NCBI GenBank assembly: GCA_052034255.1
Contig: JBPOIU010000036.1
Coordinates: 13,585-77,584 of the forward strand
Source of the DNA: JADJEK01 sp052034255
GTDB lineage: Bacteria; Planctomycetota; B15-G4; JADJEK01
Reading direction: 5' to 3'
Length of the DNA: 64,000 bases
Part shown: positions 1-8,524 of the stretch, piece by piece
How positions within the stretch are numbered: the first letter of the stretch is position 1
Layout: every line of letters begins with the position of its first letter
Notes under the pieces: generated by a model
Told to the model about the DNA's origin: nothing
Seen by the model: only the letters and a program-made list of their open reading frames with translations
The model's database searches: none
Program-made: the position numbers and the translations under genes

Positions 1-783
1 TTCCGCGTCGGTGCTCTCGGCCCGTTGCGGCTGTTGCGCGGGTCCCGGCTCATCCTGGTGCTGGTGCTGGTCGCCGTGCCCGTGATCGTCTCGGGCATCG
101 CGTTCGCGGCGCGCCCGCGGGTGCTCGGCGTCAACAACTTCGTCAACTTCGTCGCGCTGTTCGACCTGAGCCTGCTGCTGCCCCTCGTCGCGATGCTGCT
201 GTCGGCGGGAGCGGTCGGTGACGACATCGAAAACGGGACGCTGCTGTACCTGCGGCTGCGGCCGATCTCGCGCGCCGCGATCATGGCGGGCCGTTGGCTC
301 GGCTGTTCGTTCGCGTGCTGCGTGTTGTTCGTGCCCGCGACGATCGTGCTGTACGTGATCCAGACCACCGCACGGCACCCCGACCTGTTTCGCGACGAAC
401 TCGGCCTGCTCGCGGCGGTGTGCGGCATCGTGATCCTCGCGACGTTCGCGTACACGGCGCTGTTCCTCGTGTTCGCGGCGCTGTTCTTCCGCGCGATGCT
501 GTTCGGATTGTTCCTGGTCGTCGGCTGGGAAACGGCGGTGTTGATCCTGCCGAACAAGGCGGCCGTGTACACGGTCGGCTTCCATTCGCGGGCACTGCTG
601 TCGCACGCCACGCTCGAAGGTTCACGCGTCCACGCGGTCATCGATCGTTTTCGCGACTTCGGACTGTTGCCGACGGTCGCGAGTTCGGTGACGGGTGTGC
701 TGATCGCGACCCTCGTGCTGGTCGCCGTCGCGGGACACCTGTTCACGCGCAAAGAGTATCTGGTGACGCAAAAGGAAGGCTGA
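1..783 (+). CDS. ABC-2 type transporter permease, 5' end outside window
   Basis: The reading frame is open from base 1, so the true start lies upstream; 260 codons are visible. The product is very hydrophobic, with about six membrane segments (for example LILVLVLVAVPVIVSG near the start and LLIATLVLVAVAG-like residues near the end). After the second segment comes the polar stretch DIENGTLLYLRLRPISR, which matches the 'E.GTL..LL.RP.SR' signature of ABC-2 exporter permeases. The role is therefore the inner-membrane subunit of an ABC exporter; the substrate cannot be told. Its ATPase partner would be expected just upstream, outside the window. Nothing downstream on the same strand continues the operon. 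Confidence 0.75.
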   Translation, partial: FRVGALGPLRLLRGSRLILVLVLVAVPVIVSGIAFAARPRVLGVNNFVNFVALFDLSLLLPLVAMLLSAGAVGDDIENGTLLYLRLRPISRAAIMAGRWLGCSFACCVLFVPATIVLYVIQTTARHPDLFRDELGLLAAVCGIVILATFAYTALFLVFAALFFRAMLFGLFLVVGWETAVLILPNKAAVYTVGFHSRALLSHATLEGSRVHAVIDRFRDFGLLPTVASSVTGVLIATLVLVAVAGHLFTRKEYLVTQKEG

Positions 784-864
784 AGCCGCCGCGCGGGTCC
801 TGCTCGCGCGCGGCGGGCGCCGGCTTGGCGTCGGCGATCACGGCGCCGCGCACGAGGTCTCGCG

Positions 865-1959
865 TCAGACCGTTCGCGCCGAGGCGGTCCGCGGGATGCG
901 GAACTCGCGCGGAGTGGGCTTGCCCTCGACGGCGTCGGCCGTGAGCTCGCCGAGGATCGGGCCGAACTTGAACGCGTGTCCGCTGCCGCAGCCGGCCACG
1001 ACCGTCGGGCGAGGTGCGTCGATATGGTCGATGACGAAATCGCCGTCGTCCGACATCGTGTAGAGGCACGTGCGCACGATCGCCGGATCGCGTTCGAGGA
1101 ACGGCATCCGCGATCGGACGAAGTCCGCGATCGCCTCGACGTCTTCGCGCGGCGCATCGCGCGGGCCATCGGGGTCGACCGTGCTGCCGGGGCGATGGCA
1201 CGCGATCTTGAACCAACCGTCGGGCGTCGCAGGAAAGCCGTAGAAGCCTGCCGTCGCGAGATCGAACGACCAGAACGGCCACGCCGTCGGCGCGCGTCGC
1301 GGGTCGCGCGGACGGAACAACAGCTCGACTTGGAGCGACGGCGTGACCTTCATGCCCTTCATGCACGGAGCGGGGACGAGCTTCGCGAGCCACGCGCCCG
1401 CGGCAACGACGACGACGTCGGCTTCGAGCGTCGCGAGATCCTCGACGCGGTGCTGTGTGCGGATCGTCGCACCCCCCGCGCGCGCGCTCGAGGCCAGCGC
1501 GCTCAATGCGGTGATCGGATCGAGCCAGCCGGCGACGCGATCGTGGATCGCCGCGTCGACTCCGCGCAGATCGAACTCGGGCAGCAGCGCCGCCGCGGCG
1601 CGGGCATCGATGCGTCGCGGGGCATCGTGCGACGTCGCGAGGCCGGAGAGACTCTGCTGCTCGAAACACGCGGCGTCCCAGCGCGTCGACAGCCCGACGT
1701 ATCCGGTTTCGCGGTAGATCACGGTCCCGGTCGAGCGTTCAAGGTCGCGCCAGGCCGTTCTGGCGCGCTCGACCCATGCGCCGTAGCGCGCCGTCATCGG
1801 CCCGTACGTGCGCCGAAGTGCCTTGGAGACGTCATTGCTGGCGGCCCGTTCGGCGGGGATGGCATCGGCTTCGAACACGTCGACTCGATGGCCGCGACGC
1901 GTGAGTTCGTGCGCGGCCGCAAGTCCGAACACGCCCGCGCCGATGATGGCGATGCGCAT
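865..1959 (-). CDS. FAD-dependent oxidoreductase, monomeric sarcosine oxidase / N-methyltryptophan oxidase-like
   Basis: 364 aa, typical for the DAO family. The N-terminus has the dinucleotide-binding motif IGAGVFGLAAAHEL (residues 6-19) with an acidic residue at the end of strand 2 (VDVFEAD). The C-terminal part RTCLYTMSDDGDFVID followed by GSGHAFKFGP matches monomeric sarcosine oxidases, where the Cys of this motif carries the covalent flavin; here it is about Cys298. Family members oxidise N-methyl or secondary amino acids with release of hydrogen peroxide. The precise substrate is inference. It starts at an ATG, is transcribed away from the methyltransferase gene at 2028, and converges on the permease gene. 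Confidence 0.8.
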   Translation of the reverse strand: MRIAIIGAGVFGLAAAHELTRRGHRVDVFEADAIPAERAASNDVSKALRRTYGPMTARYGAWVERARTAWRDLERSTGTVIYRETGYVGLSTRWDAACFEQQSLSGLATSHDAPRRIDARAAAALLPEFDLRGVDAAIHDRVAGWLDPITALSALASSARAGGATIRTQHRVEDLATLEADVVVVAAGAWLAKLVPAPCMKGMKVTPSLQVELLFRPRDPRRAPTAWPFWSFDLATAGFYGFPATPDGWFKIACHRPGSTVDPDGPRDAPREDVEAIADFVRSRMPFLERDPAIVRTCLYTMSDDGDFVIDHIDAPRPTVVAGCGSGHAFKFGPILGELTADAVEGKPTPREFRIPRTASARTV

Positions 1960-2027
1960 GGAGTCCTCGTCGGTGCAGGTCCTGTGGCCAGCGCACGATA
2001 GGATGCCGCGCCCATTTCGTCGAAGCG

Positions 2028-3233
2028 GTGTTCACGCCGTTTCCCGAGCTCGATCCGGAGTCGCGCGTGCAAGCGTCCGCAGAGGCCTGGTTGGTGGATT
2101 TGAAGCAAGACCTCGGCGTCGGTTCGGACCGCGTCGTCGAGGTCGGTGCCGGCTCGCCGCCGCGCGCGCGCGGCGCACTGCTGGTCGTCGATGCCGGGAC
2201 GCGACGCGCGGCCGACGCCACGCTCGGCGCCGACGTGTTGCGCGCGGTGCGGGATGGGTTGTCGCCCGAGGGTCACGTCCTGGTGGTCGGGCACTCGCTC
2301 GAGGACGCGCCGCACCTTTGCCAGTTGCGCAACGCGCTGTGGCCGCATCTGCACGTCGTACGCGCCTACCGGATGAAGCGTGGCGAGCCCGTGCTGCGCA
2401 TCGAACTCGGCGGTTCCACGAAGTTGCCGCACGTCGCCGAAGCGGACGGTTTCGCGGTGCTCGCGCTCGAGCGACTGGTCGCGATGTCGCCCGCGACGAC
2501 CGCGCAGAAGTTCGACAAGAACGCGGCCGGCTGGAACGGCGTGCCGGGCGCACCCGACTACGCGCACTTCCGCTGGATGCGCAAACTACTGGCCGTGCTC
2601 GGCAAGCCGCGCTCCGGCGAGACCGCGCTGGACGCTGGATCCGGCGCCGGCTGGGTCGGGATCGAAGCCGCGAAGCTCGGCGCGAGCGTGTCGTCGTTCG
2701 ATCCGAGTCCCGAGATGGTGAAGTTCGTGCTGGCGAACGCCGCGAGCGAGGGCGTTCGCGTCGAGGGCCGGGTCGGGTTCTGCGAGAAGCCGCCGTTTGG
2801 TGGCCCGTTCGACCTCGTGCTGAACAGCGGCGTCATCTCGTTCTCCCCGGATGCCGACGTCTTCTTGGACGGTCTGTGCGGCGTCGTGAAGCCCGGTGGC
2901 CGGCTCGTGATCGGCGATCTGAATCCACGCTCGCGCGGCATGACGCGCCGCCGCACGCAGAAGCCGATCGTGCCGGTGCGCGAACTGAACGCTTCGTTGC
3001 GGGAGGACGTCGAGCGCGGGCTCGAGCGCCGCGGCTTCACCGTGGACTGGCGCCGCTTCTATCAGCTCACGTCGCCGGTGCCGGAGCTGATCCACCGGTC
3101 GAAGAATCGCATGGTCCAGGCCGCATTGCTCGCGGCCAACCGCGTCGGTTGCGCGGTCGATGGAATGCTCGGCTCACCGCTCGCGCCACTGTTCGACTCG
3201 TGGATCATCGGCGCGACGAAGCGCGCGCGGTGA
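2028..3233 (+). CDS. Class I SAM-dependent methyltransferase with N-terminal extension
   Basis: 401 aa from a GTG start. A canonical Rossmann methyltransferase lies at about residues 180-400: motif I is ALDAGSGAGWVGIEAAKLGA, followed by the acidic end of strand 2 (SFDPSPEMV) and motif IV-like FDLVLNSGVISF, then GGVVKPGGRLVIGDL. The first 150 residues look like the second half of another Rossmann-type domain (GHVLVVG and VLRIELGG strands) and lack a SAM motif I. An ATG at 2481 would give only the catalytic half, so the start is uncertain; codon use supports the longer form. Substrate unknown. Confidence 0.7.
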   Translation: MFTPFPELDPESRVQASAEAWLVDLKQDLGVGSDRVVEVGAGSPPRARGALLVVDAGTRRAADATLGADVLRAVRDGLSPEGHVLVVGHSLEDAPHLCQLRNALWPHLHVVRAYRMKRGEPVLRIELGGSTKLPHVAEADGFAVLALERLVAMSPATTAQKFDKNAAGWNGVPGAPDYAHFRWMRKLLAVLGKPRSGETALDAGSGAGWVGIEAAKLGASVSSFDPSPEMVKFVLANAASEGVRVEGRVGFCEKPPFGGPFDLVLNSGVISFSPDADVFLDGLCGVVKPGGRLVIGDLNPRSRGMTRRRTQKPIVPVRELNASLREDVERGLERRGFTVDWRRFYQLTSPVPELIHRSKNRMVQAALLAANRVGCAVDGMLGSPLAPLFDSWIIGATKRAR

Positions 3234-3275
3234 CGATCGTGCCGTCCCGGCGCGAAGTCTCGCCGCCGGGTCGGA

Positions 3276-3949
3276 TCAGTGCGTCGGATCGACGAGCCCC
3301 AAGCCACAGCGCACGAGGCGCAAGCGGTCGACGACCGTCCCGTCGCGCTGGATCGCCAAGCGCACCGTCTCGCGGCCGACCGTTTTCGTGACGTGGTACA
3401 CGACGTTGCCGTCGGCTTCGATCACTTCGATGCCGGCGAGCGTGCCCGCGCCCCCGTCCACGTTCGCGCGGTCGCGGACCACCGGCGGCACTTCGGCGGT
3501 CGTCGCGGCGCGGCGGGTCTGGACGACGTGCGGAACGCCTTCGTCGTCGAAACGCACGCGAACCGCGGATCGAGCGCCGTTCGCATCCAACTCGACTTCC
3601 CACGTCTCGTGTTCGCGCTCGATGATCCGCGATCCACCGCGCACGACGGCTTGCGGCGCGAGCCCGAGAGCGACCTCGCGCGCGAGGCCGGGCAGCTCGG
3701 CCGTCGAGATCGCTCCGGCGTAGCCGACGACGTGGCCGTCGTCGTCGAGCGCGAGTTCGAATCCGCGCGTCGTGTCGACCGCGTGGGCGAACGCGATGAC
3801 CTCGGGATCGAGTCGGCCGAAGTCCTGGTGGAGCACGCCGCAGCCGAGCGGCGTCGACGACAGCACGATCAGCGCCAGCCCGATCGTTCGCGACCAAACG
3901 AGCGTCGCTGCGATGCGCGAAGCACGGAACGTGGGGGAGCGCGAGGGTC
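3276..3949 (-). CDS. Putative lipoprotein of unknown function
   Basis: A longer reading frame reaches 4106, but its first 50 residues are Arg/Pro-rich and look non-coding. A TTG at 3949 gives a basic n-region followed by the hydrophobic stretch IGLALIVLSSTPLGCG, a signal peptide with a possible lipobox Cys, so I place the start there. The mature part (about 180 residues) has alternating short beta strands (GFELALDDDGHVVGYAG, TWEVELDANGARSAVRV, GNVVYHVTKTVGRETVRLAI) suggestive of a small beta-rich periplasmic or outer-membrane-attached domain. No family recognised. It is divergent from the kamA-like gene at 4175. Confidence 0.55.
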
Positions 3950-4174
3950 GGACCAAGAGTGGACTCCGTTCGGGCGCGCCAGCTCGAGCGCGGTGCGGGA
4001 CGCGGTCGGCGAAACTACCAGCCCGACGACCGACTCCGCCCGCATTCGCGGGATCGCCTGGTCCGACAGCGCGTCGGAACTCGGGTCGGCGGCGCGTTCC
4101 GCGCACCGGCTACACTGCGCCGTTTCGGTGTCCGGCGCGCAGTGCGTCGGGCGTTGGACGACTCGCACGCGACG

Positions 4175-5266
4175 ATGGCACGACCGAGCGCAGAGGAATG
4201 GAACGACTGGCGCTGGCAGACGCGACATCGCGTCAGCTCCGTGGCCGCGTTGCGCGCCCATGCGCCGGCCCTCGCCACGTTCGAGCTCGCCGACGAAGAA
4301 CTCGAGCGCGAGTTCCCGGTCGGCGTGACTCCGTACTACCTGTCCCTCGCGAATCCGGCCGATCCGCACGATCCGATCCTGCGCCAGGTGTTGCCGATCG
4401 CCGCCGAACGCCAGCGCTCCGAGCAGGAAACCGCGGATCCGTTCCACGAAGAGCAGCTCGCTCCGGTGCCCGGAATCGTTCACCGCTACGCGGATCGCGC
4501 GCTGGTGATCCCGACCAACTTCTGCGCGACGCTGTGTCGGCACTGTTTCCGCAAGCGCTCTTGGGCCGACGGGTTCTTCGTGCTCAGCGAAGCCCAATTG
4601 ACCGCAGCCGCGGCGTACGTGCGATCGCACCCGCAGATTCGCGACGTGCTGATCACGGGCGGCGACCCAGTTCATCTGTCGATGCACGCGCTGGCGCTGT
4701 TGCTGCGCGAATTGCGCGCCTGCGGCAACGTGGAAGTCTTGCGGATCGCGACGCGTGTGCCGGTCACGTTGCCGCAGCGCGTCGACGACGAGTTGCTCGA
4801 CGTCCTGGCCGCGGCCCGACCGCTGTGGTTGATCACGCATTTCAATCACGCGCGCGAAGTCAGCCCCGAAGCCGCCGCGGCGCTGCGGCGGTTGATCGAC
4901 CGCGGCATCACGGTGCAGAACCAGACGGTGTTGTTGCGGGACGTCAACGACTCGACGGCGGCACAGATCGAGCTCGGACGCGCGCTGCTGGCGCTCGGAG
5001 TGCGGCCGTACTACCTGCACCTCGCGGATCCGGTTGCCGGCGCCGGCCACTTCCGCTTGCCGATGGAGCGTGGCATCGAGATCGTGCGCGGCATGTACGG
5101 GAAGATCGCCGGCTTCGGCATTCCGCGACTCGTCGTCGACCTACCGGGTGGGAAGGGCAAGGTGCCGCTGGTGCCGGAGTTCGTCGTGCGGCGCGCCGGG
5201 GACGATGTGTGGTTCGAGAGTCCCATCGACGGTTCGACGGTGCATTACCGCGATCCGCGCGCGTGA
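4175..5266 (+). CDS. kamA: Lysine 2,3-aminomutase / EF-P lysine aminomutase family radical SAM enzyme
   Basis: 363 aa from an ATG. The radical SAM cluster motif CATLCRHC (Cys117, Cys121, Cys124) lies in TNFCATLCRHCFRKR, the exact pattern of the KamA/EpmB/YodO family, and the C-terminal PLP motif is present as DLPGGKGKVPL. The enzyme moves an amino group between carbon 2 and 3 of lysine, on free lysine (KamA) or on lysine to be attached to elongation factor P (EpmB). The length and lack of the KamA C-terminal extension are closer to EpmB. No efp or epmA gene is nearby, so which role applies is open. A weak -10-like TACACT at 4111-4116 precedes it. Confidence 0.88.
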   Translation: MARPSAEEWNDWRWQTRHRVSSVAALRAHAPALATFELADEELEREFPVGVTPYYLSLANPADPHDPILRQVLPIAAERQRSEQETADPFHEEQLAPVPGIVHRYADRALVIPTNFCATLCRHCFRKRSWADGFFVLSEAQLTAAAAYVRSHPQIRDVLITGGDPVHLSMHALALLLRELRACGNVEVLRIATRVPVTLPQRVDDELLDVLAAARPLWLITHFNHAREVSPEAAAALRRLIDRGITVQNQTVLLRDVNDSTAAQIELGRALLALGVRPYYLHLADPVAGAGHFRLPMERGIEIVRGMYGKIAGFGIPRLVVDLPGGKGKVPLVPEFVVRRAGDDVWFESPIDGSTVHYRDPRA

Positions 5267-5336
5267 TGGATTCCGGCGGTTCGCGGCCGGGCGGCTTGCG
5301 AGCGTTCCGCGACGCCGTTAGATTGCTCCGCCTTCG

Positions 5337-5410
5337 TGCCGGATCGTCTAACGGTAGGACAGCGGACTCTGGATCCGCGAGTCTAGGTTCGAATCCTAGT
5401 CCGGCAACCA
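5337..5410 (+). tRNA. tRNA-Gln(CTG)
   Basis: Full cloverleaf: acceptor TGCCGGA (5337-5343) pairs with TCCGGCA (5400-5406); D stem GTC/GAC; anticodon stem GCGGA/TCCGC around loop CTCTGGA giving anticodon CTG; T arm CTAGG-TTCGAAT-CCTAG; discriminator A5407 and an encoded CCA at 5408-5410. A CTG anticodon reads CAG, so this is a glutamine tRNA. A perfect 15-bp hairpin follows 10 nt downstream. Confidence 0.96.
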
Positions 5411-5420
5411 GACATGACGC

Positions 5421-5454
5421 GGGGCCCGCACTCGACGTTTCGAGTGCGGGCCCC
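5421..5454 (+). terminator. Hairpin terminator after tRNA-Gln(CTG)
   Basis: Perfect 15-bp inverted repeat, GGGGCCCGCACTCGA (5421-5435) and its complement (5440-5454), with a 4-nt loop. It is followed by GTTGCGTTGCT rather than a clean T run. It lies between the tRNA (plus) and the end of the sigma factor gene (minus) and may end both transcripts. Confidence 0.7.
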
Positions 5455-5516
5455 GTTGCGTTGCTGGCCAGCGCGCGGGCGCCGCGACCGGCGTGCGGCT
5501 CACGCCGCCGTGTTGA

Positions 5517-6113
5517 TCAAGCTGCGCGGACCGGCCGGAAGGCCTCGAGCAAATCGCGCAGGCGGATGCAGGCGCGATAGTGCTTCGACTTCACGGTGCC
5601 GATCGGCTGATGGAGCACCTTCGCGATCTGGTGGAACTCCAGGCCCTGGTATTCGCGCAGGCGGAAGATGTTCTCGGAGTCGGGCTTCAGGCGCTTCAGC
5701 GCCTTCTCCACCGCGGTCAAGAACTCGTCTTCCGCGGCGTTGCCCTCCGGCCCGCGCTCTTCGTCGATCCAGTCGCCGATCGGATCGTCGTCCTCGTGCC
5801 GAGACAGCGCGGGGAGCGCGCGGGCGATCGGCTTCTTCGACTTCAGGCGGTCGAAGCAGTAGTTGCGCGCGAAGGTGTAGACCCAGGTCGAGAACTTCAC
5901 ACCGCGCGTGAAGTCGAAGTCGCGGATGTGGTTGAAGATGCGGAGGAAGATCTCCTGAACGGCATCTTCGATCTCGTTCGGGAAGCGATGACCCAGGAAG
6001 CGGCGCGCGGTGACGGTGAACGGGTGGGTGTAGGTATCGGCGATCGTGCGCTGCGCGTCCAAGTCACCAATCTGGGCGCGGCGGACCACTTCGACGGGCA
6101 GGTCGTAAGGCAT
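5517..6113 (-). CDS. ECF-type RNA polymerase sigma factor
   Basis: 198 aa. I choose the ATG at 6113 because GAGGAG sits 7-8 nt upstream; an upstream in-frame start would add an Arg-rich tail without support. Region 2 spans about residues 35-95 (NEIEDAVQEIFLRIFNHIRDFD ends in FSTWVYTFARNYCFDRLKSKK), including the -10 recognition and core-binding helices; region 4 spans about 140-195 (LREYQGLEFHQIAKVLHQP, IGTVKSKHYRACIRLRDLL), a helix-turn-helix for the -35 element. There is no region 3, as expected for ECF factors. No anti-sigma gene is adjacent, suggesting another mode of control. Terminated or insulated from the tRNA by the hairpin at 5421-5454. Confidence 0.88.
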   Translation of the reverse strand: MPYDLPVEVVRRAQIGDLDAQRTIADTYTHPFTVTARRFLGHRFPNEIEDAVQEIFLRIFNHIRDFDFTRGVKFSTWVYTFARNYCFDRLKSKKPIARALPALSRHEDDDPIGDWIDEERGPEGNAAEDEFLTAVEKALKRLKPDSENIFRLREYQGLEFHQIAKVLHQPIGTVKSKHYRACIRLRDLLEAFRPVRAA

Positions 6114-6433
6114 GGCGGACTCCTCGAAACGCAGGGAGAAGCGTCGAGGGACCGAAAGAGCAGCGCGAATGCCAAACCGCGGAATCGCGCGCATTCGCCG
6201 TAAGAGTGTGTCTGGGGCCGGGTTGCAGGAATGTGCGATTTCGAACGCAAATCGTCGGGGAGCAGCGTTGTTAGGTCCCCCTGACGCGACCTGTTAGGTG
6301 ATGTGAACGAAGTTCACATCACGACTTACGCAGATCCGGTCAGATCGGGACGGACACGCGCGGACACCGTCGGGGCAATGCAATTTGTCGAATCGACCGA
6401 CGTCGCTCGTCGAGCGCAGGTCCCTCGCGTGTG
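6114..6433. other. 320-nt intergenic region between mamK-like and sigma factor genes
   Basis: No credible gene. It is the leader/promoter region of the sigma factor (minus strand). It holds the perfect palindrome at 6298-6322 and two copies of GTTAGGT (about 6270 and 6293). I see no clear -35/-10 pair and no T-rich terminator for the actin operon that ends at 6434. Confidence 0.6.
6298..6322. promoter_or_regulatory. Perfect 25-nt palindrome, possible operator
   Basis: GTGATGTGAAC - GAA - GTTCACATCAC: 11-bp perfect arms around a 3-nt centre. It lies 185 nt upstream of the sigma factor start and 112 nt downstream of the actin gene. There is no T run on either side, so a binding site for a dimeric regulator is more likely than a terminator. 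Function inferred only from symmetry. Confidence 0.5.
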
Positions 6434-7507
6434 TCAGCGCACGCGTTCCCAGTACTCGGCGGGCATGTCATGCGCGATCTTCAGGGCGCCATTGGCGCCG
6501 GCGTAGATCGGCTCCTCGACCGTCGTCACCCGGCCTACGCCGAGCCTGCGCCGCATCTCACGTTCGACGACGTCGCCGAGGCCGTCGATCTGGCTGCCGC
6601 CGCCGCCGATCAACACGTTGTTCTTCAGTCGATCTTGGAACTCGGGATCGAACGTGCTGATCAACTCCTGGACGCCGTCGACGATCGGGCCGACGAGCGT
6701 GCGGCACGCGGTCCGCATGGCGTCCGTGATGTCGACCTCGGTCGGCGCGCCGCGCACCGGGATCTGGACGCGGACCGGCTCGAGCGTGTCGCGCACCGAT
6801 GCCCAGCGTTCCTTCCACTGGCGCACCATGTTCGGGGTGATCTGGCCATCCGGGCACTTCGCCTTGATCAGATCGAGCAAGGTCTGGTCGATGTGGTCGC
6901 CGGCGAACGTGTTCGTGAGCTGGTCTTCGGCGGCGGGCATCGTGCCTCGCATGCGGCAGAGGTCGGTCGTGCCGGCACCGATGTCGACGACCAGCACGTC
7001 CGTCAACCGATCCAAGCCGTACGCGACCGAGAACGGCTCGGAGCACAGCATCACCGAGTCGACGATCTCGCGCGCCGCTTCGATGATCGCGCGCTGATTG
7101 TGGATCGAGGCCTGCGCCGGCGCCCCGATCACGCAGTAGATCAGCTCGTCCTTGCGCGGTCGCGCCAGTCCGATCGCAGTGCGCACGAGGTCGCGCGCGG
7201 CTTGGAGGTTGCGCTTCGCGTCCTCCGGATCGCCCTTGCCGTCCGAGCCCTTGATCACGCCGTGCGCGAGCGGGCGGTAGAAGTCGAGGGCGGGGCGATT
7301 GTCGAACGCCTCCTGGCCGACCAGCAGGTCCTTCTTCAACAGCTTGCGCGCGACGACGTCCTTCGGATAGCCGACGACGCTGGCCACGGTCTCGCGCACG
7401 CCGTTGCTGCACGCGATCGACGTCCGCGACGTTCCGAGGTCCATGCCGATGTAGAGCACGCCGTGGTCCTTGCGAACCTCGCCGTCACCGCCAGCTTCCT
7501 GCGCCAT
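6434..7507 (-). CDS. MamK-type actin-like ATPase
   Basis: 357 aa from an ATG at 7507 preceded by GGAGGGTGAG. Actin-fold motifs in order: phosphate 1 GMDLGTSRTS (21-30), the MamK-like stretch SVVGYPKDV (43-51), VIGAPAQASIHNQ (126-138), SEPFSVAYGLD (156-166) carrying the Glu157 that corresponds to the catalytic Glu of magnetosome MamK, phosphate 2 VVDIGAGTTDLC (173-184), adenosine motif GGGGSQIDGL (301-310), and YAGANGALK near the end with a terminal EYW. These segments resemble MamK more than MreB or ParM. MamK polymerises into cytoplasmic filaments that position organelles. It is transcribed after, and 45 nt from, a coiled-coil gene that is probably its partner. No other mam gene is in the window. 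Confidence 0.85.
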   Translation of the reverse strand: MAQEAGGDGEVRKDHGVLYIGMDLGTSRTSIACSNGVRETVASVVGYPKDVVARKLLKKDLLVGQEAFDNRPALDFYRPLAHGVIKGSDGKGDPEDAKRNLQAARDLVRTAIGLARPRKDELIYCVIGAPAQASIHNQRAIIEAAREIVDSVMLCSEPFSVAYGLDRLTDVLVVDIGAGTTDLCRMRGTMPAAEDQLTNTFAGDHIDQTLLDLIKAKCPDGQITPNMVRQWKERWASVRDTLEPVRVQIPVRGAPTEVDITDAMRTACRTLVGPIVDGVQELISTFDPEFQDRLKNNVLIGGGGSQIDGLGDVVEREMRRRLGVGRVTTVEEPIYAGANGALKIAHDMPAEYWERVR

Positions 7508-7552
7508 GCGCTCACCCTCCGGTCGTCGCGTCGTCAAAACTCGCGACACGTT

Positions 7553-8401
7553 CTATCGAGGCGCGCTGGCCGATCCACCGCTCTGCGGTGATTCCTTGCC
7601 GATCGCTTCGCGCAGCTCGACGTTCAGCTTGAAGATCTGCTCCAGCAGGCCGCGCTTTGCGCCCGCGTTCGAGTCCGCGACGCTCAGCCCTTGGACCTCC
7701 CGGAATTCGGACTCGATGCCCGGGTCGATGGTCTTCGCCGCCTTCAGGCGCTCGACCAAGCGGTCGCTGTTCTCGAGCATGCCGTTCAGCTTCGCGATGC
7801 GCCGCTCCAGCAGGTCGATGCGCGCGTCTTGATCGCGCTTGGCGTCCGCGAGCGCCCGCGCCTTCTCGTCGGCCAGCAGGTGCTCGGCGAGTTCGGCGGC
7901 GGCGCGCGCGAGTTCCGGCGACGCCCCGGCGGGGCTGCCCTTGAACAGGTCGACCAGGCCGTCCTTCAGCCGCAGCGCGAACGAGTCCATCCGCGCCCGG
8001 CTGACCGCGACATCGGCGTCCGTCACCCGGTGCGTCTTCTCGCGGTCGAGCTGCGACCGGGCGGTGTCCAATTCCGTGACCAGTCGATTCAAGTTCGCTT
8101 CGAGCTCGTTCTTCTGCTGTTCGAGCGTTTGCGCCGAATCCCGCCATTGATCGCGCTGTTCGAGCAGCCGGGCGAACGCCTCGCGCGCCTGCTGGTTGAC
8201 GGATGCCAGAGCGTCCGGCGGGAGCTCGACGCCGCGCTTCTTCAGGGCCTCGTCGACCGCCTTCGCGATCAACTGATCGATCCGGCTCCAATCGAGCACC
8301 GTGACCGAACGCACGCCGTCCTTCTTGAGCTTGTCGACGGAGACGACGTCGGAGTGCTCACGGAACAGGCGGAACAGGCTGTTGGCGAGGCCGAGGATCA
8401 T
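7553..8401 (-). CDS. Coiled-coil protein, probable partner of the MamK-like actin
   Basis: 282 aa from an ATG. The first 16 residues (MILGLANSLFRLFREH) could form an amphipathic membrane-binding helix. There follows a short globular part (about 20-80) and long heptad-rich, charged helices at about 85-130 and 160-225 (EQRDQWRDSAQTLEQQKNEL, LLERRIAKLNGMLENSDRLV), with a second helical segment near 250. No enzymatic motif. It is the first gene of a two-gene unit with the actin downstream, so a role as adaptor or filament anchor is inferred from context. It faces the BY-kinase-like gene at 8525 across 123 nt. Confidence 0.7.
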   Translation of the reverse strand: MILGLANSLFRLFREHSDVVSVDKLKKDGVRSVTVLDWSRIDQLIAKAVDEALKKRGVELPPDALASVNQQAREAFARLLEQRDQWRDSAQTLEQQKNELEANLNRLVTELDTARSQLDREKTHRVTDADVAVSRARMDSFALRLKDGLVDLFKGSPAGASPELARAAAELAEHLLADEKARALADAKRDQDARIDLLERRIAKLNGMLENSDRLVERLKAAKTIDPGIESEFREVQGLSVADSNAGAKRGLLEQIFKLNVELREAIGKESPQSGGSASAPR

Positions 8402-8524
8402 GCGGGGGCATCCTATCGACCCTGGCGGCGGCGCGCGCTTCGCGCAAACGGTTCGCCCTCAAGAGTTTCACTCCGGCGGGGCGATAGGGTAGATCTGCTC
8501 GCCGAGCCGACGCCGGAGCCTGTC

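Noticed and set aside
6434..8401. Magnetosome gene cluster
   Set aside because: Only a MamK-like gene is present; no mamA, mamB, mamE, mamM or mms genes in 64 kb.
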